Shown in pieces: positions 1-6,792 of a stretch of DNA of 8,016 nucleotides (the stretch's first letter is position 1; each line of letters starts with the position of its first letter). The DNA is taken from assembly GCA_019241735.1 (NCBI GenBank), contig JAFAWN010000187.1:1-8016 (forward strand), in the 5' to 3' direction. The DNA is from Terriglobales bacterium. GTDB lineage: Bacteria > Acidobacteriota > Terriglobia > Terriglobales > Acidobacteriaceae. The notes below the pieces were generated by a model. That model saw only the letters and a program-made list of their open reading frames with translations. It did no database searches and was not told the DNA's origin. A program made the position numbers and the translations under genes.

Positions 1-161
1 CGCCATTTAACATGTGTTTTCAACAAGTTGGAAGATTACTAAGGTTTCGCCCCCCCTTCGCGGTGCGCCCAGTCAAAGAATCCCTGATGTCATAATAATT
101 AACAGGGTGCATGCGCTGGCCTGGAAAACGCTGCTGAGAGCAAATTGGTGAAGGTCCTTTG
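1..161. other. Upstream non-coding region; no supportable gene
   Basis: No gene can be supported here. Two short plus-strand frames are open at the left edge: one stops at 40-42 (tail ending NKLEDY) and the other at 93-95 (tail ending KESLMS). Either could be the last codons of an upstream gene, but both are too short to identify. On the minus strand a few codons beginning at an ATG at 13-11 leave the window, without a visible ribosome binding site. The region becomes AT-rich at about 88-103, where the candidate promoter lies. Confidence 0.4.
88..96 (+). promoter_or_regulatory. Candidate extended -10 promoter for the heparinase/asnB/deacetylase block
   Basis: The bases TGTCATAAT form an extended -10 element: TG, one spacer base, then CATAAT, which matches TATAAT at five of six positions. 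It lies in the most AT-rich part of the upstream region. No convincing -35 hexamer is seen 16-18 bp upstream, which an extended -10 can tolerate. Transcription would begin near 103, leaving a leader of about 60 nt before the small ORF at 162 and about 135 nt before the heparinase start. This is a motif match only. The block may instead be transcribed from further upstream. Confidence 0.28.
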
Positions 162-242
162 ATGGTAAGAGAAGCCATACAATCGGGCACGCCGCCGGCT
201 GGTGGTGATTCCGTTGCTGAACCCGCGGGGCGGAACTTATGA
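162..242 (+). CDS. Putative 26-residue leader ORF translationally coupled to the heparinase-family gene
   Basis: This short reading frame starts at ATG 162-164 and ends at TGA 240-242, encoding a peptide that begins MVREAIQSG and ends EPAGRNL. Two features make it more than a random ORF. A purine-rich GGTGAAGG at 147-154 sits 7 nt before the ATG, a better ribosome binding site than the one before the heparinase gene. Its stop codon also overlaps the heparinase start as ATGA (239-242), the classic translational-coupling arrangement. The peptide is Gly/Pro/Ala-rich, with no hydrophobic segment and no recognised family. It could be a coupling leader, the relic of a longer gene, or chance in a region lacking stops. 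Confidence 0.3.
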   Translation: MVREAIQSGTPPAGGDSVAEPAGRNL

Positions 243-2647
243 GATCCGGCAAATGGATGGACGTGTGGCGACGGGTCCGCGCGATGAGCGCAGCGGAGTT
301 TGCCGACCGCCTGGGGCAACAGATCTCCGCCCGCACCGATTTGCTTCGCTACAAGTTAGGATCTAATTTCGCGCCGCCACTGCGGATCGCGGCGGAAGGC
401 CCCGCGCCGGTCTTCTTCTTTTCTGCGCAATCGCTGCCGTCCCTGGGCTCACGACTGCGGCAGCTATTCCCGGAGCAAGCCGCATCCATCGTGCAACAGG
501 CGGAGAAAATCTGCGCACACCGCTTCGATCTTCTGGGGCACGAAGATTTGAATTATGGCGCGGCGATAGACTGGCATTACGACCATATCAACCAGGTTCG
601 TTCTACGCGCAAGCCATGGTTCAAAATTCGGTACCTGGATTTCATTGAAGTTGGAGACAGCAAGATCGTTTGGGAGCTCAACCGCCATCAGCATCTGGTG
701 ATGCTGGCAAAAGCGTACCGCCTGACCGGCAATGAGGTGTTTGCCACGGAATTATTCCACCAGTGGCAGGATTGGCACCGGGAAAACCCTTATCCCATTG
801 GGGTCAACTGGGCCAGCAGCCTGGAGGTGTCGTTTCGCAGCCTCTCCTGGATTTGGGTCTATTTTCTCCTGGCCGACTCAGCGACTCTTCCCACAGGTTT
901 TCGTGAACAATGGCTGCTAGCTTTAGGCGTCAGCGGACGCCATATTGAACGCTATCTTTCGACATATTTTTCGCCCAACACGCACCTGTTGGGCGAGGCA
1001 GTCGCCTTATTTTTTATTGGAACCCTGTGCCCTGAGCTGGATCAGTCGAAAAGGTGGAAGCAGCAGGGATGGGAGATTATCCTGCGCGAATCCGAACGGC
1101 AGGTGCAGGCTGATGGAATGCATTTCGAGCAGTCGATTTACTACCATGTTTATGCCCTCGATTTCTTTCTGCATTCCGCGGTCCTGGCATCCTTGAATGA
1201 TGTTCCCATCCCGCCGACGTTCGATCAGACCCTGGAAAAAATGCTCGAAGTTCTGTGCGTGTTGGGAAGCGCCGGTCCTCCACCTCGTTTGGGAGATGAT
1301 GATGGCGGCCGGTTATTTGATCCGCGCCGCAACCGCGCCGAGCACATGCTTGATCCGCTGGCTACCGGGGCCGTTCTTTTCGGACGAGGCGACTTCAAAC
1401 ATGCAGCCGGAGGCTTGCGCGAAGAAACACTGTGGTTGCTGGGAGAGGCGGGGATTGCGGAGTTTGACCGGCTCATGGCGAAAAAGCCCGCGGTTGAGTC
1501 AAGAGCTCTGGCTGCCAGCGGCTTGCATTTAATGGGAGACGCCGGGTCTCAGGATGTGATGATCATTGACGCCGGGGCGCAGGGAACATCGACAGCGGGG
1601 CATGGACACGCCGATGCGCTCAGTATCACGTTGAATAGTGAAGGGAGGCAGTTGCTGATCGATCCGGGGGCCTGTGAGTATCTGGCGGAGCGGTCCGCGA
1701 GGCGCGTTTTTCGCGGCACCTCCGCCCACAACACACTGACAGTCGATGAATTGGATCAGGCGGAGCCCTCAGGCCCATTCGCATGGAAACATCTTCCCAA
1801 CGTTAAGACGGAACAATGGATCAATGGCAAGAGTTTCGATTTCTTTGCCGGCAGGCAGGACGGTTATAGCCGGCTGCCGGGTAAAGTTTTGCACCGGCGG
1901 TCCGTGTTTTTCCTAAAAACGCGTTTTTGGGTCGTGCGGGATATGGTCGAAGGCATCGGCAACCACACACTTGATCTCTACTGGCATCTTAGTCCGGAGT
2001 TGGTGCCGGCATCTGCTAACGATTCCTGCTTTCAGAATTCCGAGGGCCGCCCCTGGCTTTACATCGTAGGCACACACGACCCCAAATGGACCCGTGAACT
2101 GGAATGGAGCCCATGGTCCGCCGCTTATGGGAGTAGCGCTATGACGCGGGTGGTGCACTTCAGCGCCCTGGCCGAACTGCCGGAAGAGTTCGTCACTCTG
2201 TTAATACCCGGGCACGGGGCGCAGGTCAATGTGCAGGACTTAGTGCGGATACCCGATGCCACGCTGACGGGGAGCGCAGCTGGATACCGGTTTGGCATGC
2301 TGAAAGATGACCATTCAGTTTTTTTTGCGGATGGAACCGATTGGCGCTGCGGCGAATGGAACACCGATGCCAGGTTTGTCTATTGCATGCAAGGCGAAAA
2401 CGGAGCCAGGCTAATTTGTTGTGATTTTTCTTACGTCGAGTTTGGTGGAAGAAAAATTCTTTCGCCCACCGTCATCGAGTCCTGGTGCGAAGTGATTATC
2501 GACGACGGCAAGATGGAAGTGCATTCATCCGGACCGCAGCCCAAGGTCGATAATCTGGTTGTCATCCGGCAAGCTATCGAAAGCCTGTCATCGCCCCTTG
2601 AACCGGCATTTGCCGGAGGCTCCAGCTTTAAAGGAATTGGGTCCTAG
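239..2647 (+). CDS. Heparinase II/III family protein (putative uronic-acid polysaccharide lyase-like protein)
   Basis: This 802-residue protein has the two-part layout of heparinase II/III-like proteins. The N-terminal alpha-helical toroid (about 50-400) carries NPYPIGVNWASSLEV at 183-197, NTHLLGEA at 247-254, an EQSIYYH segment at 297-303 and RLGDDDGGR at 350-358. The C-terminal beta-sandwich region (about 425-700) carries GHGHAD at 454-459 and SAHNT at 495-499. Family members cleave uronic-acid polysaccharides by beta-elimination using Tyr and His residues; the conserved His and Tyr in these motifs are candidates. No signal peptide is visible: the N-terminus is Arg/Trp-rich and amphipathic. 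The length is at the upper end for the family. ATG 239 is the first start after an in-frame stop at 218-220, with only a weak GGGGCGGA upstream. The downstream asnB-like gene starts one base after this stop codon. Homologues commonly occur in exopolysaccharide gene clusters, where their substrate is usually unproven. Confidence 0.88.
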   Translation: MRSGKWMDVWRRVRAMSAAEFADRLGQQISARTDLLRYKLGSNFAPPLRIAAEGPAPVFFFSAQSLPSLGSRLRQLFPEQAASIVQQAEKICAHRFDLLGHEDLNYGAAIDWHYDHINQVRSTRKPWFKIRYLDFIEVGDSKIVWELNRHQHLVMLAKAYRLTGNEVFATELFHQWQDWHRENPYPIGVNWASSLEVSFRSLSWIWVYFLLADSATLPTGFREQWLLALGVSGRHIERYLSTYFSPNTHLLGEAVALFFIGTLCPELDQSKRWKQQGWEIILRESERQVQADGMHFEQSIYYHVYALDFFLHSAVLASLNDVPIPPTFDQTLEKMLEVLCVLGSAGPPPRLGDDDGGRLFDPRRNRAEHMLDPLATGAVLFGRGDFKHAAGGLREETLWLLGEAGIAEFDRLMAKKPAVESRALAASGLHLMGDAGSQDVMIIDAGAQGTSTAGHGHADALSITLNSEGRQLLIDPGACEYLAERSARRVFRGTSAHNTLTVDELDQAEPSGPFAWKHLPNVKTEQWINGKSFDFFAGRQDGYSRLPGKVLHRRSVFFLKTRFWVVRDMVEGIGNHTLDLYWHLSPELVPASANDSCFQNSEGRPWLYIVGTHDPKWTRELEWSPWSAAYGSSAMTRVVHFSALAELPEEFVTLLIPGHGAQVNVQDLVRIPDATLTGSAAGYRFGMLKDDHSVFFADGTDWRCGEWNTDARFVYCMQGENGARLICCDFSYVEFGGRKILSPTVIESWCEVIIDDGKMEVHSSGPQPKVDNLVVIRQAIESLSSPLEPAFAGGSSFKGIGS
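2603..2616 (+). other. Small perfect hairpin just upstream of the asnB ribosome binding site
   Basis: CCGGCATTTGCCGG is a short inverted repeat: CCGGC pairs with GCCGG around an ATTT loop, and the stem can extend one further A-T pair. It lies at the 3' end of the heparinase-family gene, about 15 nt before the AAGGA (2631-2635) that probably serves the next gene. It has no following T-tract, so it is not an intrinsic terminator. It could be chance within coding sequence, or could mildly affect coupling between the two genes. Confidence 0.3.
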
Positions 2648-2648
2648 C

Positions 2649-4592
2649 ATGTGTGGAATCTGTGGCATCTTTTATCCCGATGCGCGCCGCAGGGTGGAGC
2701 AGCCTGCACTGGCGGCAATGAATGCGCGCATTGTGCATCGGGGCCCCGACGACGATGGATTCTTTGTCGAGGGCAACATCGGCCTGGCCATGCGCAGGCT
2801 GAGCATTATCGACGTGCAGTCCGGGCACCAGCCGCTCACGAATGAAGACAAGAATCTGTGGATCGTTTACAACGGCGAAATTTACAACCACCAGGAATTA
2901 CGGGACGGACTTGAATCGAGGGGACATCAGTACTCCACTAAATCGGACACTGAAACCGTCGTCCACTTATACGAGGAGCACGGGAGCAACTGCGTAAAGT
3001 TTCTGCGCGGCATGTTTGCGTTTGCCATCTGGGACCGCCGCCGGCGGAAATTGTTTGTGGCCCGCGACCGGCTTGGGATTAAGCCTCTCTATTACCTCAA
3101 CGATGGCGATAAATTCCTCTTCGGCTCTGAAATTAAAGCGATTCTTGCCTATCCCGGGGTGAAGGCGCGATTCAATCACCGTACCCTCGCCGAATATCTG
3201 GCTTTTGGATACATCGCCGGAACCGAAACGATGTTTGACGGGATCTGCAAGCTCCTGCCCGGACACACGCTCGAACTGGATGAGCGCGGCAAGTTAATCG
3301 TTAATTCTTATTGGGACCTCGAACCCTCTGCTGACCCGCAGATGCAACCTCGCAGTTATTACGTCAAAGCGTATCGTGAGTTGCTGGAGGAGTGCGTTTC
3401 CAGCCATTTAATGAGTGATGTCCCGCTGGGAGTGTTCCTCAGCGGCGGACTCGACTCCAGTGTTGTCGCTGCACTGACCACCAAAATCCGGGGCTCAGGA
3501 ATTGAAACTTTTTCCGTAGGATACGAAGAGGAAGCCTATAGCGAGCTGCCGTACGCCCGTCAGGTAGCAGCGCATCTTGGATCGCAACACCACGAAGTCC
3601 GAATTTCGCGCGCCGACTTTTTCAATGCCCTCCCGCGCATGGTCTGGCAGGAGGATGAGCCATTGGTCTGGCCCTCCAGCATTTCCCTGTATTTTGTAGC
3701 GCGGCTGGCGCGCGAGCGCGTGACCGTGGTTCTTACCGGCGAAGGAAGTGACGAAACCCTCGCCGGCTATACCCGCTACGCCTGGACTCTAATGAATTCA
3801 CGCATGGACACCGCCTACCGCTCGCTTACGCCTGCTTTTGTGCGCCGGCTTCTGCGCGAAGCGATCAGCGGCGGACCTTTGGGGGCCACGCTGCGGCGCA
3901 AGCTCGAGCACACATTCCTCGGACGTGATGGGGCCTCGTGGCCATCTTTTTACTTCGATAATTTTTACTCCGCCTTTTCCGGAACGGAGGCGGCCTCTTT
4001 GTTAACTCAAAACGCTCGAGCCGCTGCCGGCGACGCCTACGCCGGTTCCATGGAATATTGGCAGAAGTCGTCGGGGGATCTGTTGCACCGGTTGCTCTAT
4101 ACGGATATTAAAACTTACCTGGTAGAGCTGTTGATGAAGCAGGACCAGATGAGCATGGCCGCTTCCATCGAAAGCCGGGTACCGTTTCTTGACTATAAGC
4201 TGGTGGAATTTACCGCGGGCATTCCCTCGGCCTACGCGACTAAAGGTCTTTCCGGAAAATATATCCTGAAATCTGCCGTCGAAGACTTGCTGCCGAAGAC
4301 CATAATCCATCGGCGGAAAATGGGTTTCCCCACCCCTTGGTCTAATTGGCTGCGGGGCAAGCAACTGGACGAGTTGGAGCGCATGCTACTCGAGCCACGA
4401 TCGGTGGCCCGCGGGTTGTTCAAGCCCAAAGAAGTAAGCCGGATTTTCTCCGAGCACCGTGGCGGCGCGCATGATCATGGAAACCGGCTCTGGCGCCTGA
4501 TAAACCTTGAAACCTGGATGCGAGTGTTCCTCGACGGAGAAATCCCGGCCGTGCTCGGCGATAATCAGGAGCGGGCCGCCGTACTTGCGTAA
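2649..4592 (+). CDS. asnB: Asparagine synthase (glutamine-hydrolysing)-type amidotransferase of a polysaccharide locus
   Basis: The protein has 647 residues when started at ATG 2649, which leaves the catalytic Cys2 of MCGICGIF at the N-terminus as class II glutamine amidotransferases require. The frame also opens 30 codons earlier, inside the upstream gene, but that start would bury the nucleophile and is rejected. The glutaminase domain (2 to about 210) shows HRGPDDDG at 30-37, Arg50, YNGEIYN at 74-80 and SDTE at 99-102. The synthetase domain (about 235-640) shows the ATP-pyrophosphatase loop SGGLDSS at 265-271, GEGSDE at 364-369, and the C-terminal MAASIESRVPFLD and GFPTPW motifs. Known members transfer glutamine ammonia to an adenylated carboxylate, classically aspartate. 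Homologues in surface-polysaccharide and exosortase-type loci are thought to amidate sugar acids or other carboxylates. It begins one base after the heparinase stop, with AAGGA at 2631-2635, so the two genes are surely cotranscribed. Fold and chemistry are secure; the substrate is not. Confidence 0.93.
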   Translation: MCGICGIFYPDARRRVEQPALAAMNARIVHRGPDDDGFFVEGNIGLAMRRLSIIDVQSGHQPLTNEDKNLWIVYNGEIYNHQELRDGLESRGHQYSTKSDTETVVHLYEEHGSNCVKFLRGMFAFAIWDRRRRKLFVARDRLGIKPLYYLNDGDKFLFGSEIKAILAYPGVKARFNHRTLAEYLAFGYIAGTETMFDGICKLLPGHTLELDERGKLIVNSYWDLEPSADPQMQPRSYYVKAYRELLEECVSSHLMSDVPLGVFLSGGLDSSVVAALTTKIRGSGIETFSVGYEEEAYSELPYARQVAAHLGSQHHEVRISRADFFNALPRMVWQEDEPLVWPSSISLYFVARLARERVTVVLTGEGSDETLAGYTRYAWTLMNSRMDTAYRSLTPAFVRRLLREAISGGPLGATLRRKLEHTFLGRDGASWPSFYFDNFYSAFSGTEAASLLTQNARAAAGDAYAGSMEYWQKSSGDLLHRLLYTDIKTYLVELLMKQDQMSMAASIESRVPFLDYKLVEFTAGIPSAYATKGLSGKYILKSAVEDLLPKTIIHRRKMGFPTPWSNWLRGKQLDELERMLLEPRSVARGLFKPKEVSRIFSEHRGGAHDHGNRLWRLINLETWMRVFLDGEIPAVLGDNQERAAVLA

Positions 4593-4639
4593 GCATCTTC
4601 GCGCGCAATGCGACCTTTGACATTTCATCGCTAAGAAAC

Positions 4640-5686
4640 ATGCTCAGACAATTACGCCGTACCGGGTTACGCGCTTTGAAAGCCTCGGGCATGTTTCGCC
4701 TGATGAGGGAGAGTGGGCAGCGTAACTCAAGGCTGCTGATCATCTGCTATCACGGCGTGGCAACAGCCGATGAGCATCTTTGGCGGCCCTCCCTGTACAT
4801 CCAACCTGAAGTACTGGACCAGCGTTTCCGGCTGCTCACGAAAGGCGGCTACAACGTTCTGCCGCTGGGAGAGGCGGTACAGCGTTTACGCACCCGAACT
4901 CTGCCTCCCCGCGGTGTGGTGTTGACCTTTGACGATGGCGCGGTTGATTTTTACCGGGAAGCCTATCCGCTGCTGAAAAGCTATGGGTTTCCCGCCACCG
5001 TTTATCAGACCACTTATTACACCGGCTATCAAAGACCCGTCTTCACCATCATGTGTTCCTATCTATTGTGGAAGCGGCGGGGGGAAGTTATTGCCGCGGG
5101 GACTGAGTTGGGCCTCACTCCGCCGCTGGATCTGCGTACAGCGGAGAGCCGGCAAGCGATCGTTCGCAACCTGATCGACCTCACTGCTGTTCACCAGTTG
5201 AATGGCCAACAGAAGGACGATTTGGCTCACCGGCTGGCGCAACTTCTCGGTGTTGACTACGAAGATCTGGTGCGGCGGCGAATTCTTCAGCTTATGAACC
5301 GCGAGGAAATAGCAGAATTATCCAAGGCTGGCATGGATTTCCAACTGCATACCCATCGTCATCGAACGCCGATGAATGAGCAATTATTTCGGAAAGAGAT
5401 TCAGGACAACCGCGCTGTCTTGCGCGAGATCACCGGTAAAAATCCAGTTCACTTCTGTTATCCCAGCGGAGTTTACGAAAAGGAATTCCTCCCCTGGCTC
5501 GCTGCCGAGGGCGTAGTCTCTGCCACTACCTGCGACCCTTCCCTCGCGACAGCGCGGGATAACCCGCTTTTGTTACCCCGCTATGTGGATACCAGCGGCC
5601 AGACTGAGCTCGAGTTTGAAGGCTGGCTGACGGGAACGATTGAACTGATGCCGCATCGCCGGAATGGACGGGCAAAAGGCTTATGA
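4640..5686 (+). CDS. Polysaccharide deacetylase family protein (NodB homology, carbohydrate esterase 4-like)
   Basis: This 348-residue protein carries the NodB metal-dependent deacetylase motifs. YHG is at 37-39, and TFDDG at 96-100 has Asp98 as the likely base and Asp99 as a metal ligand. HTHRH at 237-241 gives metal ligands His237 and His241. FCYPSG at 272-277 takes the place of the RxPY-type motif. About 137 residues separate the Asp and His motifs, so a helical insertion of roughly 85-90 residues (about 130-220) interrupts the core, as in a recognisable subgroup of exopolysaccharide-locus deacetylases. The family removes N- or O-acetyl groups from glycans. The N-terminus is basic with no clear signal peptide, so the protein may be cytoplasmic or membrane-associated. 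It follows asnB by 47 nt with no terminator between, so it probably belongs to the same operon. The ATG at 4640 has only a weak purine stretch before it; a later Met at residue 18 is less likely. Confidence 0.88.
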   Translation: MLRQLRRTGLRALKASGMFRLMRESGQRNSRLLIICYHGVATADEHLWRPSLYIQPEVLDQRFRLLTKGGYNVLPLGEAVQRLRTRTLPPRGVVLTFDDGAVDFYREAYPLLKSYGFPATVYQTTYYTGYQRPVFTIMCSYLLWKRRGEVIAAGTELGLTPPLDLRTAESRQAIVRNLIDLTAVHQLNGQQKDDLAHRLAQLLGVDYEDLVRRRILQLMNREEIAELSKAGMDFQLHTHRHRTPMNEQLFRKEIQDNRAVLREITGKNPVHFCYPSGVYEKEFLPWLAAEGVVSATTCDPSLATARDNPLLLPRYVDTSGQTELEFEGWLTGTIELMPHRRNGRAKGL

Positions 5687-5750
5687 ACCGCTACTCCGGC
5701 CGATCAGACTTCCAGAACGCTTTACGTTTCCGATGCGTGCCCGCTTGACG
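5687..5750. other. Convergent intergenic gap without a recognisable terminator
   Basis: The deacetylase (plus strand) and sulfotransferase (minus strand) converge across 64 bp. No GC-rich hairpin followed by a T-tract is visible on either strand. The perfect octamer palindrome TGACGTCA at 5746-5753 overlaps the sulfotransferase stop codon but is too short to be a terminator. A 21-codon plus-strand frame (5683-5748) overlaps the deacetylase stop as ATGA; it matches no family I recognise and may be a relic or chance. Confidence 0.45.
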
Positions 5751-6785
5751 TCATGCCTTTAGCACCGGGGGCCCCTCAGCGCCCATAACAATCTCATCCA
5801 AAACTTGGGCGGTTAATGCCGGCCGCAACTTCTTGAATATCGAAGATGTCTTAATTTTGAATCGGGCCGAAAAATAGGTTTCATATCTTGCCCGCATTGT
5901 TCGCAATGAAGCGCTCGGAGCCGGTGAAGTAAGTAACGGATACCCGAGTTCTTTCAGGTAATCGCCCACCAACCCCTCCACCGTCGCCAGCTCTTCCGGG
6001 GAGTAAGCCTTTCGCCACCGGCTTACAGGATCAAAAGAGGCGTCCTGGGATTCCTGCTTGAAAGATGTGTTCGGTTTAGCCACCGATCCATAGCCGATCT
6101 TCTGGATGCGATCATAATCTAACTCGCAGGAGATGAAATCGCCCAACCGGGAGAGGACCTCCCGCGGATTGCCTACCAGGTCTTCGAATTTTATTTCAAT
6201 GTAGTCGTGTCCAAGCTGCTCCAGGTTCCCCCGGCCCCGGCGTACGATCCACTCCCAATAAAGCGCTTGCACCATGAGGTTCCGCTGGCGGTCCCACGGC
6301 AAGCCTTGAATCCCCCGGTCAGGGCGCCGGTCGAGCGAAAGCGCGACCGCGCGTCCATCTCGAATCATATGGACAACCAGCGCGTTGGGAATGGCCGCCT
6401 TAATCACAGGCAGGTACAGAATGTGCTCCGGGGTGTTTTCTGCCCAGCGAGGGAGGTTTTGCGAGCGCGCAATTTCCTCCATTGTGATTCGCAGAAAATC
6501 CCCGTAGCTCGAGCAATCTTCGAGGATTCGCTTCTCGATAAGCTGCGCCTGCAAGCCCGATGCGCGGTAGAGCTTGCTCGCAAGCCATACCCGCAATAGC
6601 TTGCGGCGGTTTGCAACCAAACTCAAATCACCGAACCTCTGGGCGAGTACCGAGAAAACATTGGACTCGGTGAGGTAGACGGCAAAATGGCCGGAGGAAA
6701 GCAGCATGTCGTACAGCAGAGTGGTTCCTGATCGCGGGCTGCCGACAACGAAAACCGGGGCCAGCGCTCTATCGGTCGGCGTCAT
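5751..6785 (-). CDS. Sulfotransferase family protein (PAPS-dependent type)
   Basis: This 344-residue protein has the sulfotransferase P-loop-like fold signature. The 5'-phosphosulfate binding loop GSPRSGTT is at residues 15-22, directly after the first beta strand (VFVV). The 3'-phosphate binding segment is IRDGRAVALSL at 141-151, with Arg142 and Ser150 as the expected contacts. Further family features are WAENTPEH at 114-121, FEDLVGNPREVL at 200-211 and RWRKAYSPEE at 257-265. The family moves sulfate from PAPS to a hydroxyl or amine acceptor and releases PAP. No signal peptide or membrane segment is seen, so it is probably cytosolic. The Sulfotransfer_3-like group covers many acceptors (glycans, lipids, small molecules), and the acceptor cannot be read from sequence. 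It starts 7 nt after the stop of the CysQ-like gene, with no obvious ribosome binding site of its own, so translation may depend on the upstream gene. Length is normal for the family. Confidence 0.9.
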   Translation of the reverse strand: MTPTDRALAPVFVVGSPRSGTTLLYDMLLSSGHFAVYLTESNVFSVLAQRFGDLSLVANRRKLLRVWLASKLYRASGLQAQLIEKRILEDCSSYGDFLRITMEEIARSQNLPRWAENTPEHILYLPVIKAAIPNALVVHMIRDGRAVALSLDRRPDRGIQGLPWDRQRNLMVQALYWEWIVRRGRGNLEQLGHDYIEIKFEDLVGNPREVLSRLGDFISCELDYDRIQKIGYGSVAKPNTSFKQESQDASFDPVSRWRKAYSPEELATVEGLVGDYLKELGYPLLTSPAPSASLRTMRARYETYFSARFKIKTSSIFKKLRPALTAQVLDEIVMGAEGPPVLKA

Positions 6786-6792
6786 TGCGGTG

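Noticed and set aside
82..107. CCCTG...CAGGG inverted repeat upstream of the heparinase gene
   Set aside because: Only five paired bases with a 16-nt loop and no T-tract; too weak to call a terminator or operator.
20..336. Two overlapping minus-strand frames of 87-99 codons at the left edge
   Set aside because: They overlap the heparinase start, have low-complexity Pro/Ser/His/Arg composition, no ribosome binding site and no recognisable domain.
2559..2648. A 30-codon N-terminal extension of the asnB-like gene
   Set aside because: It would overlap the heparinase gene by about 90 nt and bury the N-terminal catalytic cysteine, which must follow the initiator Met.
5746..5753. TGACGTCA palindrome at the convergent junction
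   Set aside because: A single 8-bp palindrome overlapping a stop codon is expected by chance and has no partner site nearby.
6207..6599. A 130-codon plus-strand frame opposite the sulfotransferase
   Set aside because: It is antisense to a well-supported sulfotransferase and shows no family features; treated as a compositional shadow.
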